Shown piece after piece: positions 14,054 to 22,038 of a stretch of 23,284 nucleotides of DNA. Numbering within the stretch: position 1 is the first letter of the stretch; every line of letters starts with the position of its first letter. Origin of the DNA: JANYCG01 sp031431035 (GTDB taxonomy: Bacteria; Pseudomonadota; Gammaproteobacteria; Burkholderiales; Burkholderiaceae_C); assembly GCA_031431035.1 (NCBI GenBank), contig JANPCR010000293.1, forward strand, positions 1 through 23,284. The letters run 5' to 3'. The position numbers were made by a program, and so were the translations under genes. The notes under the pieces were generated by a model. It was not told the DNA's origin, did no database searches, and saw only the letters and a list, made by a program, of their open reading frames with translations.

Positions 14054-15453
14054 TGGCCAGCCCAAGGCGCTGCGCCCCGCTTGGCGGCAGCGGTGCTGCG
14101 CCAAAAGGCGTCTGGGTCGCAGCTGGAATCAATGCCGTCCACCGTGTCTGGCCCCCAAGCGGCGGCTGCGATGGCGCTGTCCGCAACGCCTGGTGGATTG
14201 CCGCTCGCTTGAACTGTCTGGATGGCTTTGATCAAAATACGCCGGTTGGCAATGATGGCCTTGTCGCTGCTGGCCAAGTGCTCGCGGGTCCGGTCGGCAA
14301 TCGCCCCCATGCTCTCGCAAGCCCATTGGTCGTGAACGTTGATGTCGTCTTCGCCCATGCCCAAGAAGGTCTGGTTTTGCTGCTCCTGCGCGTTAAAACC
14401 CCATTGGTTGTGTCGCCCCGACACGGGCAGGTAGTCGGGTGCCGGGTTGGCTGCCAGCCGCTGATTGCGCATGGCGGCTTTGTTGATTGGCCCGGCAAAA
14501 CTCGTGAAAAACGAATACCAGTAGGTGTGGGTGTCGTCCACCGGCAGGTGAATCTGCGTGATGGTCATGGTTTCAGACAGCGGAATCACGAAGGTGTGCG
14601 GAAAAATGGAATGGGTGACCCGGACATGGGTCAAGCCCGCGCCTGGGTGGGAGCCAACCTGGGGGTGGGGGTCGAAGCGCCGCAGAGCGGTGAGCCGCAT
14701 GCCAACGTCAGTCGGCTCGACCTTGATGTCAGGCTGGTTGAACTCGCGCATCACGCGGGTCATGGGCCAGTGTTCGCCATTGACCAGCCCGGCGCTGTTG
14801 GATCGAAATTGTCGGCCCGGCGCGTTGTCGCCCGTGTCGGCGGCGGCCTCGTCATTGAAGAAAACATGCAAAAACGAGGGGTGCGCCGGGTCAATGCCGA
14901 CCTCAAACGCCTGCAGCCAATTGCAGTTCCAGAGTCCTTTGAACGCAAAGGTGTGGGTGCCCGGTGCGGCGAAGCAATCAAACTCAGGGAAGGGCGGTGG
15001 CGGGCTGCCTTCCGGGCCAAACCAGCCAAACAGGACGCCACTTTTTTCAATCAAGGGGTAACTGCGCTGCTTGACGCGGTCGCACATCTTCAAATTTGCC
15101 GGCTCGGCCGGGGTTTCCAGGCAGCGCCCATCGACCGCAAACTTCCAGCCATGAAACGGGCAACGCAGGCCGCCGCCTTGCGCCAAATGCTCGCGCCGTC
15201 CAAAGGACAGGTCGGCGCCGCGGTGCGGGCATTGGCGGTCGAGCAGCCCAAATTCGCCCGACGCGTCCTTGAACAACACCAAGTCTTGCCCCAAAACCCG
15301 CACCGCTTTAACAGGCCGAATGGCCATGGCAGGGTTCTGCTCTGGGTCAAACTCGTCCATCAGCGCCACGGGCTGCCAGTAGTGGCGCATTAGCTGTCCA
15401 CAGGCGGTGCCTGGGCCAATGCGGGTGATCAGTTCATTCAAATCTGCATTCAT
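14050..15453 (-). CDS. Rieske non-heme iron oxygenase, alpha subunit (phthalate 4,5-dioxygenase-like)
   Basis: A 467-residue aromatic-ring or amine oxygenase of the single-component-alpha, phthalate/vanillate type. The Rieske [2Fe-2S] ligands are Cys75/His77 (in DRQCPHRGADL) and Cys98/His101 (in LRCPFHGWKF). The mononuclear iron site is marked by NWLQAFEVGIDPAHPSFLH with His191 and His196. The N-terminal ELITRIGPGTACGQLMRHYW is typical of this subgroup. ATG 15453 has GAGG 8 nt upstream. No ferredoxin-reductase partner is in the window, so electrons must come from elsewhere. The stop codon overlaps the start of the GS-like gene. The substrate is unknown; the neighbour suggests a nitrogen-containing compound. 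It diverges from the LON-domain gene. Confidence 0.93.
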   Translation of the reverse strand: MNADLNELITRIGPGTACGQLMRHYWQPVALMDEFDPEQNPAMAIRPVKAVRVLGQDLVLFKDASGEFGLLDRQCPHRGADLSFGRREHLAQGGGLRCPFHGWKFAVDGRCLETPAEPANLKMCDRVKQRSYPLIEKSGVLFGWFGPEGSPPPPFPEFDCFAAPGTHTFAFKGLWNCNWLQAFEVGIDPAHPSFLHVFFNDEAAADTGDNAPGRQFRSNSAGLVNGEHWPMTRVMREFNQPDIKVEPTDVGMRLTALRRFDPHPQVGSHPGAGLTHVRVTHSIFPHTFVIPLSETMTITQIHLPVDDTHTYWYSFFTSFAGPINKAAMRNQRLAANPAPDYLPVSGRHNQWGFNAQEQQNQTFLGMGEDDINVHDQWACESMGAIADRTREHLASSDKAIIANRRILIKAIQTVQASGNPPGVADSAIAAAAWGPDTVDGIDSSCDPDAFWRSTAAAKRGAAPWAGQ

Positions 15454-15500
15454 GCCGGCCTCGGTGTGACGTTTGGATGGTCTTTTTCGGTCTTTTAATG

Positions 15501-15512
15501 TGCAAAATTGCA
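15501..15512. promoter_or_regulatory. Small inverted repeat in Rieske/LON-domain divergent promoter
   Basis: TGCAA-AA-TTGCA lies in the middle of the 102-bp interval between the divergent Rieske and LON-domain genes, next to the palindrome GCATGC (15513-15518). It could be a regulator site; no promoter hexamers could be assigned with confidence. Confidence 0.25.
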
Positions 15513-15555
15513 GCATGCTTAACAATGGATGCTAACCCCAGCAGCCCCAACTTGC

Positions 15556-16239
15556 ATGTCTGAAAATCTTCAACTCTCTTCTTTGCCCTTGTTTCCTTTG
15601 GGCAGTGTGCTTTTTCCGGGTGGTTTGCTGCCTTTGCGAATTTTTGAGGTGCGCTACCTAGACATGGTGGGCAAGTGTCACAAACACGGTGCCCCCTTTG
15701 GCGTGGTGTCGCTGACCCAAGGCGCGGAAGTGCAGCGGCCTGGCTCCAGCGCGGGTGATGCGAGCCTTTCGTCCAGCGGGTCTGCAAGTGGTTTTGCGGT
15801 AGAAACTTTCAATAACGTGGGTACTTTGGCGACCATCACAGAGCTGGAGTCGCCGCAACCTGGGCTCTTGGTCATTCGCTGTGTGGGCCTGCAGCGGTTC
15901 GAAATTTCGCGTCAAGAGCGGCTCAAGCATGGCTTGTGGGTGGCCGATGTGCAAAGAGTGGCTGACGACCAGACGATTTCTATCCCGGATGACCTCAAAG
16001 GCGTGGCCACGGCCTTGGGCGGCGTGATCAAAACCCTGCGCGCCCGGGGTATGCCGCCCGATCAAATGCCTCTGGTCGAGCCCTATTTGCTGGAAGATTG
16101 CGCCTGGGTCTCCAACCGATGGTGCGAGCTTTTGCCAATGTCACCTGAAGCCAAACAGCGCCTGATGGTGCTTGACAACCCTTTGGTGCGGTTGGAACTG
16201 GTCAGCGACATGCTGGAGCGCGCGGGCATAGCCATTTGA
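15556..16239 (+). CDS. LON peptidase substrate-binding (N-terminal) domain protein
   Basis: A 227-residue stand-alone LON_N domain protein. It begins LSSLPLFPLGSVLFPGG followed by LPLRIFEVRYLDMVGKC, the hallmark of the family, with the conserved FGVVSL and LVIRCVGLQRFEI strands afterwards. It has no ATPase or Ser-Lys protease domain, so it is not Lon itself; its role is unknown. A Ser/Gly-rich insertion at about residues 64-80 is probably a loop. ATG 15556 fits family starts (SENLQLSSLPLFPLG); an in-frame ATG at 15529 is possible. It diverges from the Rieske gene and lies 118 bp before ribH2. Confidence 0.9.
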   Translation: MSENLQLSSLPLFPLGSVLFPGGLLPLRIFEVRYLDMVGKCHKHGAPFGVVSLTQGAEVQRPGSSAGDASLSSSGSASGFAVETFNNVGTLATITELESPQPGLLVIRCVGLQRFEISRQERLKHGLWVADVQRVADDQTISIPDDLKGVATALGGVIKTLRARGMPPDQMPLVEPYLLEDCAWVSNRWCELLPMSPEAKQRLMVLDNPLVRLELVSDMLERAGIAI

Positions 16240-16245
16240 GTTTGG

Positions 16246-16261
16246 GCTGGGTCGGCCCAGC
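16246..16261 (+). other. Hairpin after the LON-domain gene
   Basis: GCTGGG-TCGG-CCCAGC is a perfect 6-bp stem with a tetraloop, 6 bp past the stop codon. There is no T-run, so it is a weak or Rho-associated end at most. Confidence 0.3.
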
Positions 16262-16323
16262 TGGCACTGCTGACTCGGGCGCGGACTTGATGCCTTTGGG
16301 ACAGTGCTGCATCGCACGAAAAC

Positions 16324-16329
16324 TAAAAT
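16324..16329 (+). promoter_or_regulatory. Possible -10 element for ribH2 operon
   Basis: TAAAAT in AACTAAAATAGGCGG lies 28 bp before the ribH2 start codon. No convincing -35 hexamer lies at the right distance. If used, the leader would be about 20 nt, and no ribosome site is evident before the ATG. Confidence 0.3.
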
Positions 16330-16357
16330 AGGCGGCTTCAATCCTTCGGCAAACCCC

Positions 16358-16906
16358 ATGAACCAATCCGTCTCACACCTCAATCTCGCCTCAAAAAGCA
16401 CGCCTGACACTGCCGCTGCGCTTCAAACGACCCGTTTTGCCTTCATTCAGTCGGGCTGGCACGGGGACATCGTCAACCAGGGCCGAGATGCCTTTTTGGC
16501 TGAAATGACCCGACTTGGCGTTGACCGCCAGGCCATTGACCTGCTGGAAGTACCCGGTGCCTTCGAATTGCCGCTGTTGGCCAAGCGCTTGGCCCGATCC
16601 GGCGGCTATGCGGCCATCGTGGCCTGCGGTTTTGTGGTGAACGGCGGCATCTACCGCCATGAATTTGTGGCGGAAGCGGTTGTCAGCGGATTGATGCAGG
16701 TGCAGCTCGACGCTGACGTGCCGGTTTTGTCGGTGGTGTTAACGCCGCTTAACTTTCATGACTCGAACGAGCATCAGCGGTTTTTTGCCGAACACTTCGT
16801 CATCAAAGGTGCTGAAGCGGCTCGCGCCTGCGTGCAAACAGTGAACACACTGGCCACCGCGCGCCACCTGATGCAAGCCAATTCAGGTTTGTCTTTTCAG
16901 TCATGA
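16358..16906 (+). CDS. ribH2: 6,7-dimethyl-8-ribityllumazine synthase, RibH2 type
   Basis: Joins 5-amino-6-ribitylaminouracil and 3,4-dihydroxybutanone phosphate in the penultimate step of riboflavin synthesis. The 182-residue product resembles the type II (Brucella RibH2-like) enzyme rather than the common RibH1: FAFIQSGWHGDIVNQGRDAF with Trp in the substrate pocket position, LLEVPGAFELPLLAKRLARS, and CGFVVNGGIYRHEFVAEAVV with the His of the active site, followed by VPVLSVVLTPLNFHDSNEH. Type II enzymes are decameric, less active and often stress-linked. No other riboflavin gene is nearby and no FMN riboswitch was seen upstream. Its TGA overlaps the next ATG (ATGA), so it is coupled to the GST gene. 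Confidence 0.9.
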   Translation: MNQSVSHLNLASKSTPDTAAALQTTRFAFIQSGWHGDIVNQGRDAFLAEMTRLGVDRQAIDLLEVPGAFELPLLAKRLARSGGYAAIVACGFVVNGGIYRHEFVAEAVVSGLMQVQLDADVPVLSVVLTPLNFHDSNEHQRFFAEHFVIKGAEAARACVQTVNTLATARHLMQANSGLSFQS

Positions 16907-17571
16907 TCAAGCTGCACAACTATTTCCGCTCCAGCGCGTCTTACCGGGTTCGCATTGCACTGGAGCACAAAGGCCTGAGCTACGCCTACTTGCCCATTCA
17001 TATCGCCAAAGGAGAGCACAAGGAAAGCAGATTTTCAGCCCTTGCGCCAGACAACCTGGTGCCCTTGCTTGAAATGGACGGCCAACGTTTGTCCCAGTCC
17101 ATGGCCATCATCGAGTACCTTGACGAGAGGCACCCCACGCCAGCGCTTTTGCCTGCCGACGCACTGGGGCGTGCTCAAGTGCGCGCTTTGGCGCAATCCA
17201 TCGCCTGTGAAATTCATCCTCTGAACAACCTGCGGGTTTTGAAGTACCTGACCAAGACCATGAACGTGGCGGACGACGCCAAAAACACCTGGTACCGTCA
17301 CTGGGTGCGCGACGGTCTGGAAGCGTTTGAACGTCAATTGCAGGGCATTGAGGCGCAACGCGCAGTTGCGGGTTTGCAGCCTTCGGTGTTTTGTTTTGGT
17401 AGTTCCCTGAGCCTGGCTGACTGCTGCTTGGTGCCCCAAATTTTCAACGCTCGGCGGTTCGATGTGAATCTGGACAATTTGCCGCGCACTATGGCAGCGC
17501 ATGATGCCAGCATGGCCCTGCAAGCCGTTCAAAAAGCGCAGCCATCGAGTTGCCCCGACTTTGAGGCTTGA
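16903..17571 (+). CDS. maiA: Maleylacetoacetate isomerase / zeta-class glutathione S-transferase
   Basis: A 222-residue zeta-class GST. The N-terminal thioredoxin-fold domain starts MIKLHNYFRSSASYRVRIAL with the SSASYR glutathione site, followed by APDNLVPLLEMDG and QSMAIIEYLDERHP. The C-terminal helical domain has ACEIHPLNNLRVLKYL and SLSLADCCLVPQIFNARRFDV, both typical. The expected reaction is glutathione-dependent cis-trans isomerisation of maleylacetoacetate or maleylpyruvate, but no tyrosine- or gentisate-pathway gene is beside it, so the substrate is not settled. ATG overlaps the ribH2 stop codon and its TGA overlaps the TTG of the next gene. Confidence 0.92.
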   Translation: MIKLHNYFRSSASYRVRIALEHKGLSYAYLPIHIAKGEHKESRFSALAPDNLVPLLEMDGQRLSQSMAIIEYLDERHPTPALLPADALGRAQVRALAQSIACEIHPLNNLRVLKYLTKTMNVADDAKNTWYRHWVRDGLEAFERQLQGIEAQRAVAGLQPSVFCFGSSLSLADCCLVPQIFNARRFDVNLDNLPRTMAAHDASMALQAVQKAQPSSCPDFEA

Positions 17572-18476
17572 AGGTTTTGGCTGATATTCGATTGTCCCAG
17601 CAGACTGATTGGCTGGTGCCGCAATGGCCTGCCCCCAACCATGTCCGCGCCGTTTTCACCACCCGCGCGGGTGGAGTCTCCAAAGCACCCTTTGACAGCC
17701 TGAACCCGGCACTTCACGTGGGTGATTCAGCCGCCGACGTGATGCAAAACCGGGCAATTCTGCGTGACGCATTGGGCGCGAGCCCGGTTTACCTGTCGCA
17801 GGTGCATGGCACGCGGGTGGTGCGGTTGACGACTGATGGGCCAGTAATCCGATTCGAAAGAAAACCGCTTGCCGGTAACGGAGTTGCCGATCAGAGTGAC
17901 TTCCAAGATGAAGCCCAGGCCGACGGCTGCTGGACGCAAACCCCTGGCGCTTTGTGTAGCATCATGGTGGCTGATTGTTTGCCCGTTCTTTTGTCCAACC
18001 GCTCGGGTGACTTTGTGGCGGCGGCGCATGCCGGCTGGCGCGGTCTGGCAGGCTCGGGATCGGTTGGCATTTTAGAATCTCTGCTCGAATCGGTTCTTGC
18101 GAAATCTGCATCCAAGACACCAGCCCCTCAGTTGAACACTGTTATCGCTTGGCTTGGCCCCTGTATTGGCGCTACGAAATTCGAGGTCGGCGACGAGGTG
18201 CGGACGGCATTCGTCGCCTGCGATGCCCAAGCTGCGCTCATGTTCAAGCCGGTTACAGGAAGTGGCGCGACCAAGTGGCTGGCAGATTTGCAGGGCCTGG
18301 CCCGCCAACGGCTCATAGCGGCGGGTGTGACGCAGATTGATGGCAACGATGGAAGCCTGCCGTGGTGCACGGTCAGCAACCCGTCAAATTACTTTTCGCA
18401 CCGCAGGGACAGCCTGGCTCTGGGAAGCAGCGGGCGCATGGTGGCTTGCGTCTGGCTCGATTGGCGCTGCGCCTGA
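17568..18476 (+). CDS. pgeF: PgeF/YfiH laccase-domain protein (polyphenol oxidase family)
   Basis: A copper/zinc laccase-domain protein; bacterial members act on purine nucleosides or as a peptidoglycan-editing factor. The metal-binding residues are His80 (YLSQVHGTRVV), Cys137 (MVADCLPVLL) and His154 (AAAHAGWRGLAG). WLGPCIGATKFEVGDEV and NYFSHRRD are also family hallmarks. At up to 302 residues it exceeds the usual 245-260, partly from an insertion before ADGCWT. The start is uncertain: TTG 17568 overlaps the maiA stop codon as TTGA, while later TTG codons (for example the one giving SQQTDWLVPQW) would also fit. Its last 93 bp overlap the 3' end of the convergent membrane-protein gene. Confidence 0.9.
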   Translation: MKVLADIRLSQQTDWLVPQWPAPNHVRAVFTTRAGGVSKAPFDSLNPALHVGDSAADVMQNRAILRDALGASPVYLSQVHGTRVVRLTTDGPVIRFERKPLAGNGVADQSDFQDEAQADGCWTQTPGALCSIMVADCLPVLLSNRSGDFVAAAHAGWRGLAGSGSVGILESLLESVLAKSASKTPAPQLNTVIAWLGPCIGATKFEVGDEVRTAFVACDAQAALMFKPVTGSGATKWLADLQGLARQRLIAAGVTQIDGNDGSLPWCTVSNPSNYFSHRRDSLALGSSGRMVACVWLDWRCA

Positions 18477-18758
18477 AGTCTCATGGCGCGCTTCCAGGGG
18501 TTTTTCTGAGGCGCTAAGGTCGACAGCTGTTGCAGTCTCAGACGCTTCTGCCGTTTCACCACCTTCCTCAGTTTCGCGCGCACGTCGAGCCGCCTTGCGG
18601 GCGGACGAACTCATCAAGTAGACCAACAGGCCCACAGGCATCAGCCCGTAAAGCAAAAAGGTGATGATGGAACCCAAAAGGGTGCCGGTCGTGCTGTTGG
18701 CCTCAACCACCGCCATCATTACAGCCACATACAACCAAGCTATCGGAACAATGTACAT
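18384..18758 (-). CDS. Small membrane protein, function unknown
   Basis: A 124-residue protein with two probable membrane helices, IVPIAWLYVAVMMAVV (about 3-18) and LLGSIITFLLYGLMPVGLLV (about 27-46), then a basic SSARKAARRARE stretch and an Ala/Glu/Ser-rich, probably disordered tail. The helix pair followed by a positive region suggests a hairpin with a cytoplasmic tail. The hydrophobic half reads like a conserved comamonad protein, so I take it as real. Its final roughly 30 codons lie antisense to the conserved end of pgeF. It diverges from phaC with 134 bp between start codons. Confidence 0.72.
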   Translation of the reverse strand: MYIVPIAWLYVAVMMAVVEANSTTGTLLGSIITFLLYGLMPVGLLVYLMSSSARKAARRARETEEGGETAEASETATAVDLSASEKPLEARHETSGAAPIEPDASHHAPAASQSQAVPAVRKVI

Positions 18759-18892
18759 ATACTCATTACGAAAATGTCAGCTTAAGGAAAGTGAATTCTG
18801 CGACACTAGGGTTTATACCAATAAATGAAGTGCGCGAGAATAACCCGAATCAAGGGGTTAGCTCCGCAGCAAAGTTCAAAATAGGAGACAAC

Positions 18893-20728
18893 ATGAACCA
18901 GAATTCCCCTGATGTCTGGGCCCAGGCTGCCCAACAATTTCAGCAGTCCATAGGCGAATCATGGACTAAAGCCATGCAATCCATGCAAGGGCTCGGACAA
19001 GTCAACATGCCCCCCATGGGTGGTCTACCCGCTGCGGCTCTGCCCGAGATCAGTTTTTCTAAAGAAAAGCTGGTCGAACTGCAACAGCAGTACATGAAGG
19101 ACGCCGCCGGATTGTGGTCGCAGGGCCTGCAAACAACGCCGATTGCCGGGGACAAACGATTTTCCGCGGAAGCCTGGTCTGCCAACCCGGTCGCCAACTT
19201 GTCTGCCGCAGTCTATTTGCTGAATGCCCGCACCTTGATGGGCTTGGCCGATGCGGTCGAAGCCGACACCAAAACCCAAGCCCGCATTCGCTTTGCGATT
19301 GAGCAATGGCTTGCCGCCACAGCACCCAGCAACTTTTTGGCGTTCAACGCTGATGCGATCAAAAAGGCAATTGACACCCAGGGCGAAAGCATTGCCAAGG
19401 GAATGCAAAACTTGATGCATGACATGCGCCAAGGCCATGTGTCCATGACCGATGAGAGCCAGTTTGAAGTCGGCAAAAACGTGGCAACCACCGAAGGGGC
19501 GGTGGTTTTTGAGAACGAGTTTTTTCAGCTGATTGAGTACAAACCGCTCACGGCCAAAGTCTTTGAAAAGCCATTTCTGTTGATTCCACCCTGTATTAAC
19601 AAGTTTTACATTCTCGATTTGCAGCCCGAGAACTCATTGATTCGTTTTGCCGTGGCCCAGGGCCACCGCACGTTTGTCGTCAGCTGGAGGAACCCACCCA
19701 GCGATACAAGCGATGCGCCAGACGCGTCAATGAACACGAAAACCTGGGACGATTACATTGAACACGCCGCGATCAAGGCGATTGAGGTTACGCAAGAAAT
19801 CACTGGAGCCGACACCATCAACACGCTCGGGTTTTGCGTGGGCGGCACGATTTTGACCAGTGCGCTGTCGGTGCTCACCGAGCGCGCGAATGCAGGCAAA
19901 GCGGGCAAGGCCAGCAAGCCCGGTAGCTCAGGAAAGGGGACCAAAAAGCCATTCCCAGTTGCCAGCGCAACGCTGCTGACTACCTTGCTTGACTTTGAAG
20001 ACACAGGTATTTTGGATTTGTTCATTGATGAAGCGTTTGTTCAATACCGTGAGAAAGAAATGGGGCAGGGCGGTTTGATGAAAGGTGGCGACTTGGCATC
20101 TACGTTCTCGTTCTTGCGCCCCAATGACCTGGTTTGGAACTACGTGGTTGGCAACTACCTGAAAGGCGAAACACCTCCGCCTTTTGACCTGCTTTACTGG
20201 AACAGCGATTCGACCAATTTGCCTGGCCCGTTTTACGCTTGGTACTTGCGCAACACCTACCACGAGAATAATTTGGTGAAGCGAGGCCGGGCCTTGGTGT
20301 GCGGCGAAAAAATCGATTTTTCAAAGCTGGATTTGCCGTTTTACATTTACGGCTCGCGCGAGGATCACATCGTGCCGATCGGCGGGGCGTACGCGTCGAC
20401 CCAACATCTGCCTGGAAAAAAGCGTTTTGTCATGGGCGCGTCGGGTCACATTGCGGGGGTCATCAATCCGCCTGCAAAAAACAAGCGAAGCCATTGGATC
20501 GGTCCCGACAATAAATTTCCTGTCAAATCTGCAGACTGGATTGCCAGTGCCAAAGAGCACCCTGGAAGCTGGTGGACTGACTGGGCAGCCTGGCTTAAAG
20601 CCCAAGCGGGCAAACAGATTGCAGCCCCTAAAAGCTATGGCAGTTCTGCTTCCGCAGGCGGTAACAAAACCAGCACATACAAAGCCATTGAGGCCGCACC
20701 TGGGCGGTATGTGAAAGCCAGGGCTTGA
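18893..20728 (+). CDS. phaC: Class I poly(3-hydroxyalkanoate) synthase
   Basis: Polymerises (R)-3-hydroxybutyryl-CoA into PHB at the granule surface. The 611-residue product matches class I synthases such as that of Cupriavidus necator. The catalytic triad is Cys315 in the lipase-box GFCVGGT, Asp491 in YGSREDHIVP and His519 in GASGHIAGVINPP. After the lipase box there is a Lys/Gly/Ser-rich insertion (about residues 332-354) not present in the Cupriavidus enzyme; the Cys-Asp distance is 176 instead of about 161. The start at 18893 is preceded by AGGAGA at 6 nt, better than an upstream in-frame ATG at 18791. It is the first gene of the phaCAB operon. Confidence 0.97.
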   Translation: MNQNSPDVWAQAAQQFQQSIGESWTKAMQSMQGLGQVNMPPMGGLPAAALPEISFSKEKLVELQQQYMKDAAGLWSQGLQTTPIAGDKRFSAEAWSANPVANLSAAVYLLNARTLMGLADAVEADTKTQARIRFAIEQWLAATAPSNFLAFNADAIKKAIDTQGESIAKGMQNLMHDMRQGHVSMTDESQFEVGKNVATTEGAVVFENEFFQLIEYKPLTAKVFEKPFLLIPPCINKFYILDLQPENSLIRFAVAQGHRTFVVSWRNPPSDTSDAPDASMNTKTWDDYIEHAAIKAIEVTQEITGADTINTLGFCVGGTILTSALSVLTERANAGKAGKASKPGSSGKGTKKPFPVASATLLTTLLDFEDTGILDLFIDEAFVQYREKEMGQGGLMKGGDLASTFSFLRPNDLVWNYVVGNYLKGETPPPFDLLYWNSDSTNLPGPFYAWYLRNTYHENNLVKRGRALVCGEKIDFSKLDLPFYIYGSREDHIVPIGGAYASTQHLPGKKRFVMGASGHIAGVINPPAKNKRSHWIGPDNKFPVKSADWIASAKEHPGSWWTDWAAWLKAQAGKQIAAPKSYGSSASAGGNKTSTYKAIEAAPGRYVKARA

Positions 20729-20813
20729 TGCACCTTTAGCGTCTGCGCCTGCCTTGCCCCCTTTTTCAACAATCGTTTTCAAGTCAATTAGTTTTTAACA
20801 GAGGAGACAAAAA

Positions 20814-21992
20814 ATGGAAGACATCGTTATCGTTTCAGCGGCACGCACAGCGGTCGGTAAATTTGGTGGTTCACTTGCCAAAACCCCCGCGACCGAACTG
20901 GGCAGCATAGTGATCAAAGAGGCCCTAGCGCGCGCCAAGCTGGACGTGAGTCAAATTGGTGAAGTCATCATGGGGCAGGTACTGGCTGCAGGGGCAGGGC
21001 AAAACCCTGCACGGCAAGCCTCGCTGAAGGCTGGCCTTGCCAAAGAAACACCGGCCCTCACAATCAATGCAGTGTGTGGCTCTGGCCTGAAGGCCGTCAT
21101 GCTGGCAGCGCAATCGGTCGCCTGGGGTGACAGCGAGATCGTGGTTGCCGGGGGCCAGGAAAACATGAGCGCCAGTCCGCACGTGCTGCCTAACAGCCGC
21201 GATGGACAGCGCATGGGCGATTGGACAATGATCGACACCATGATTGTTGACGGGCTGTGGGACGTTTACAACCAGTATCACATGGGTGTGACTGCTGAAA
21301 ACGTGGCAAAGGCCTATGCCATCAGCCGCGAAATGCAGGATGCGTTGGCTCTGGGCAGCCAAACCAAGGCGGCTGCTGCCCAGGCGGCAGGTCGTTTTGT
21401 GGACGAGATTGTCACCGTGTCACTGGCGCAGAAAAAGGGCGACCCAATTCTGTTCAACAGCGACGAATTCATCAACAAAAAGACCAGTGCCGAAGGCTTG
21501 GCTGGTTTGCGCCCCGCGTTTGACAAAGCCGGTTCAGTGACAGCCGGCAATGCATCTGGCCTGAATGACGGCGCGGCTGCGGTCGTGGTCATGAGCGCTA
21601 AAAAAGCTGCCTCCCTGGGGCTGAAGCCGCTGGCTCGAATCGCCGCATTTGGCACCACAGGGCTGGACCCGGCCACCATGGGTATGGGCCCGGTATCTGC
21701 CACCCGCAAGGCGCTTACCCGCGCTGGCTGGAACGCAGCGGACGTTGATTTGTTTGAACTCAATGAGGCCTTTGCTGCGCAAGCCTGCGCCGTTAACAAA
21801 GAGTTGGGCATTGACCTTAGCCGCGTGAATGTGAATGGTGGTGCCATTGCCATTGGTCACCCGATTGGTGCGTCTGGTTGCCGTATTCTGGTCACGTTGT
21901 TGCATGAAATGCAGCGACGCGACGCGAAAAAAGGCATTGCAGCTTTGTGCATTGGCGGCGGCATGGGCGTGTCCCTGGCGCTTGAGCGTTGA
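20814..21992 (+). CDS. phaA: Acetyl-CoA C-acetyltransferase (beta-ketothiolase)
   Basis: Condenses two acetyl-CoA to acetoacetyl-CoA, the first step of PHB synthesis. The 392-residue product has the thiolase catalytic set Cys88 (NAVCGSGLKAV), His349 (GHPIGASGCRIL) and Cys379 (ALCIGGGMG), the same numbering as I recall for C. necator PhaA. NEAFAAQACAVNKEL and GGQENMSASPH are further family marks. GAGGAGA lies 6 nt before the ATG. It follows phaC by 85 bp and precedes phaB by 46 bp, without a terminator between them. Confidence 0.97.
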   Translation: MEDIVIVSAARTAVGKFGGSLAKTPATELGSIVIKEALARAKLDVSQIGEVIMGQVLAAGAGQNPARQASLKAGLAKETPALTINAVCGSGLKAVMLAAQSVAWGDSEIVVAGGQENMSASPHVLPNSRDGQRMGDWTMIDTMIVDGLWDVYNQYHMGVTAENVAKAYAISREMQDALALGSQTKAAAAQAAGRFVDEIVTVSLAQKKGDPILFNSDEFINKKTSAEGLAGLRPAFDKAGSVTAGNASGLNDGAAAVVVMSAKKAASLGLKPLARIAAFGTTGLDPATMGMGPVSATRKALTRAGWNAADVDLFELNEAFAAQACAVNKELGIDLSRVNVNGGAIAIGHPIGASGCRILVTLLHEMQRRDAKKGIAALCIGGGMGVSLALER

Positions 21993-22038
21993 TTTCAATT
22001 TCTAATTTTCAGCTGGTCAAACCAAAAAGGAGCATTTC

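Noticed and set aside
14053..15393. 446-codon plus-strand ORF opposite the Rieske gene
   Set aside because: The antisense frame carries all Rieske and iron-site motifs; this frame has no recognisable domain.
16240..16357. FMN riboswitch before ribH2
   Set aside because: The 118-bp interval is too short and lacks the conserved RFN-element core.
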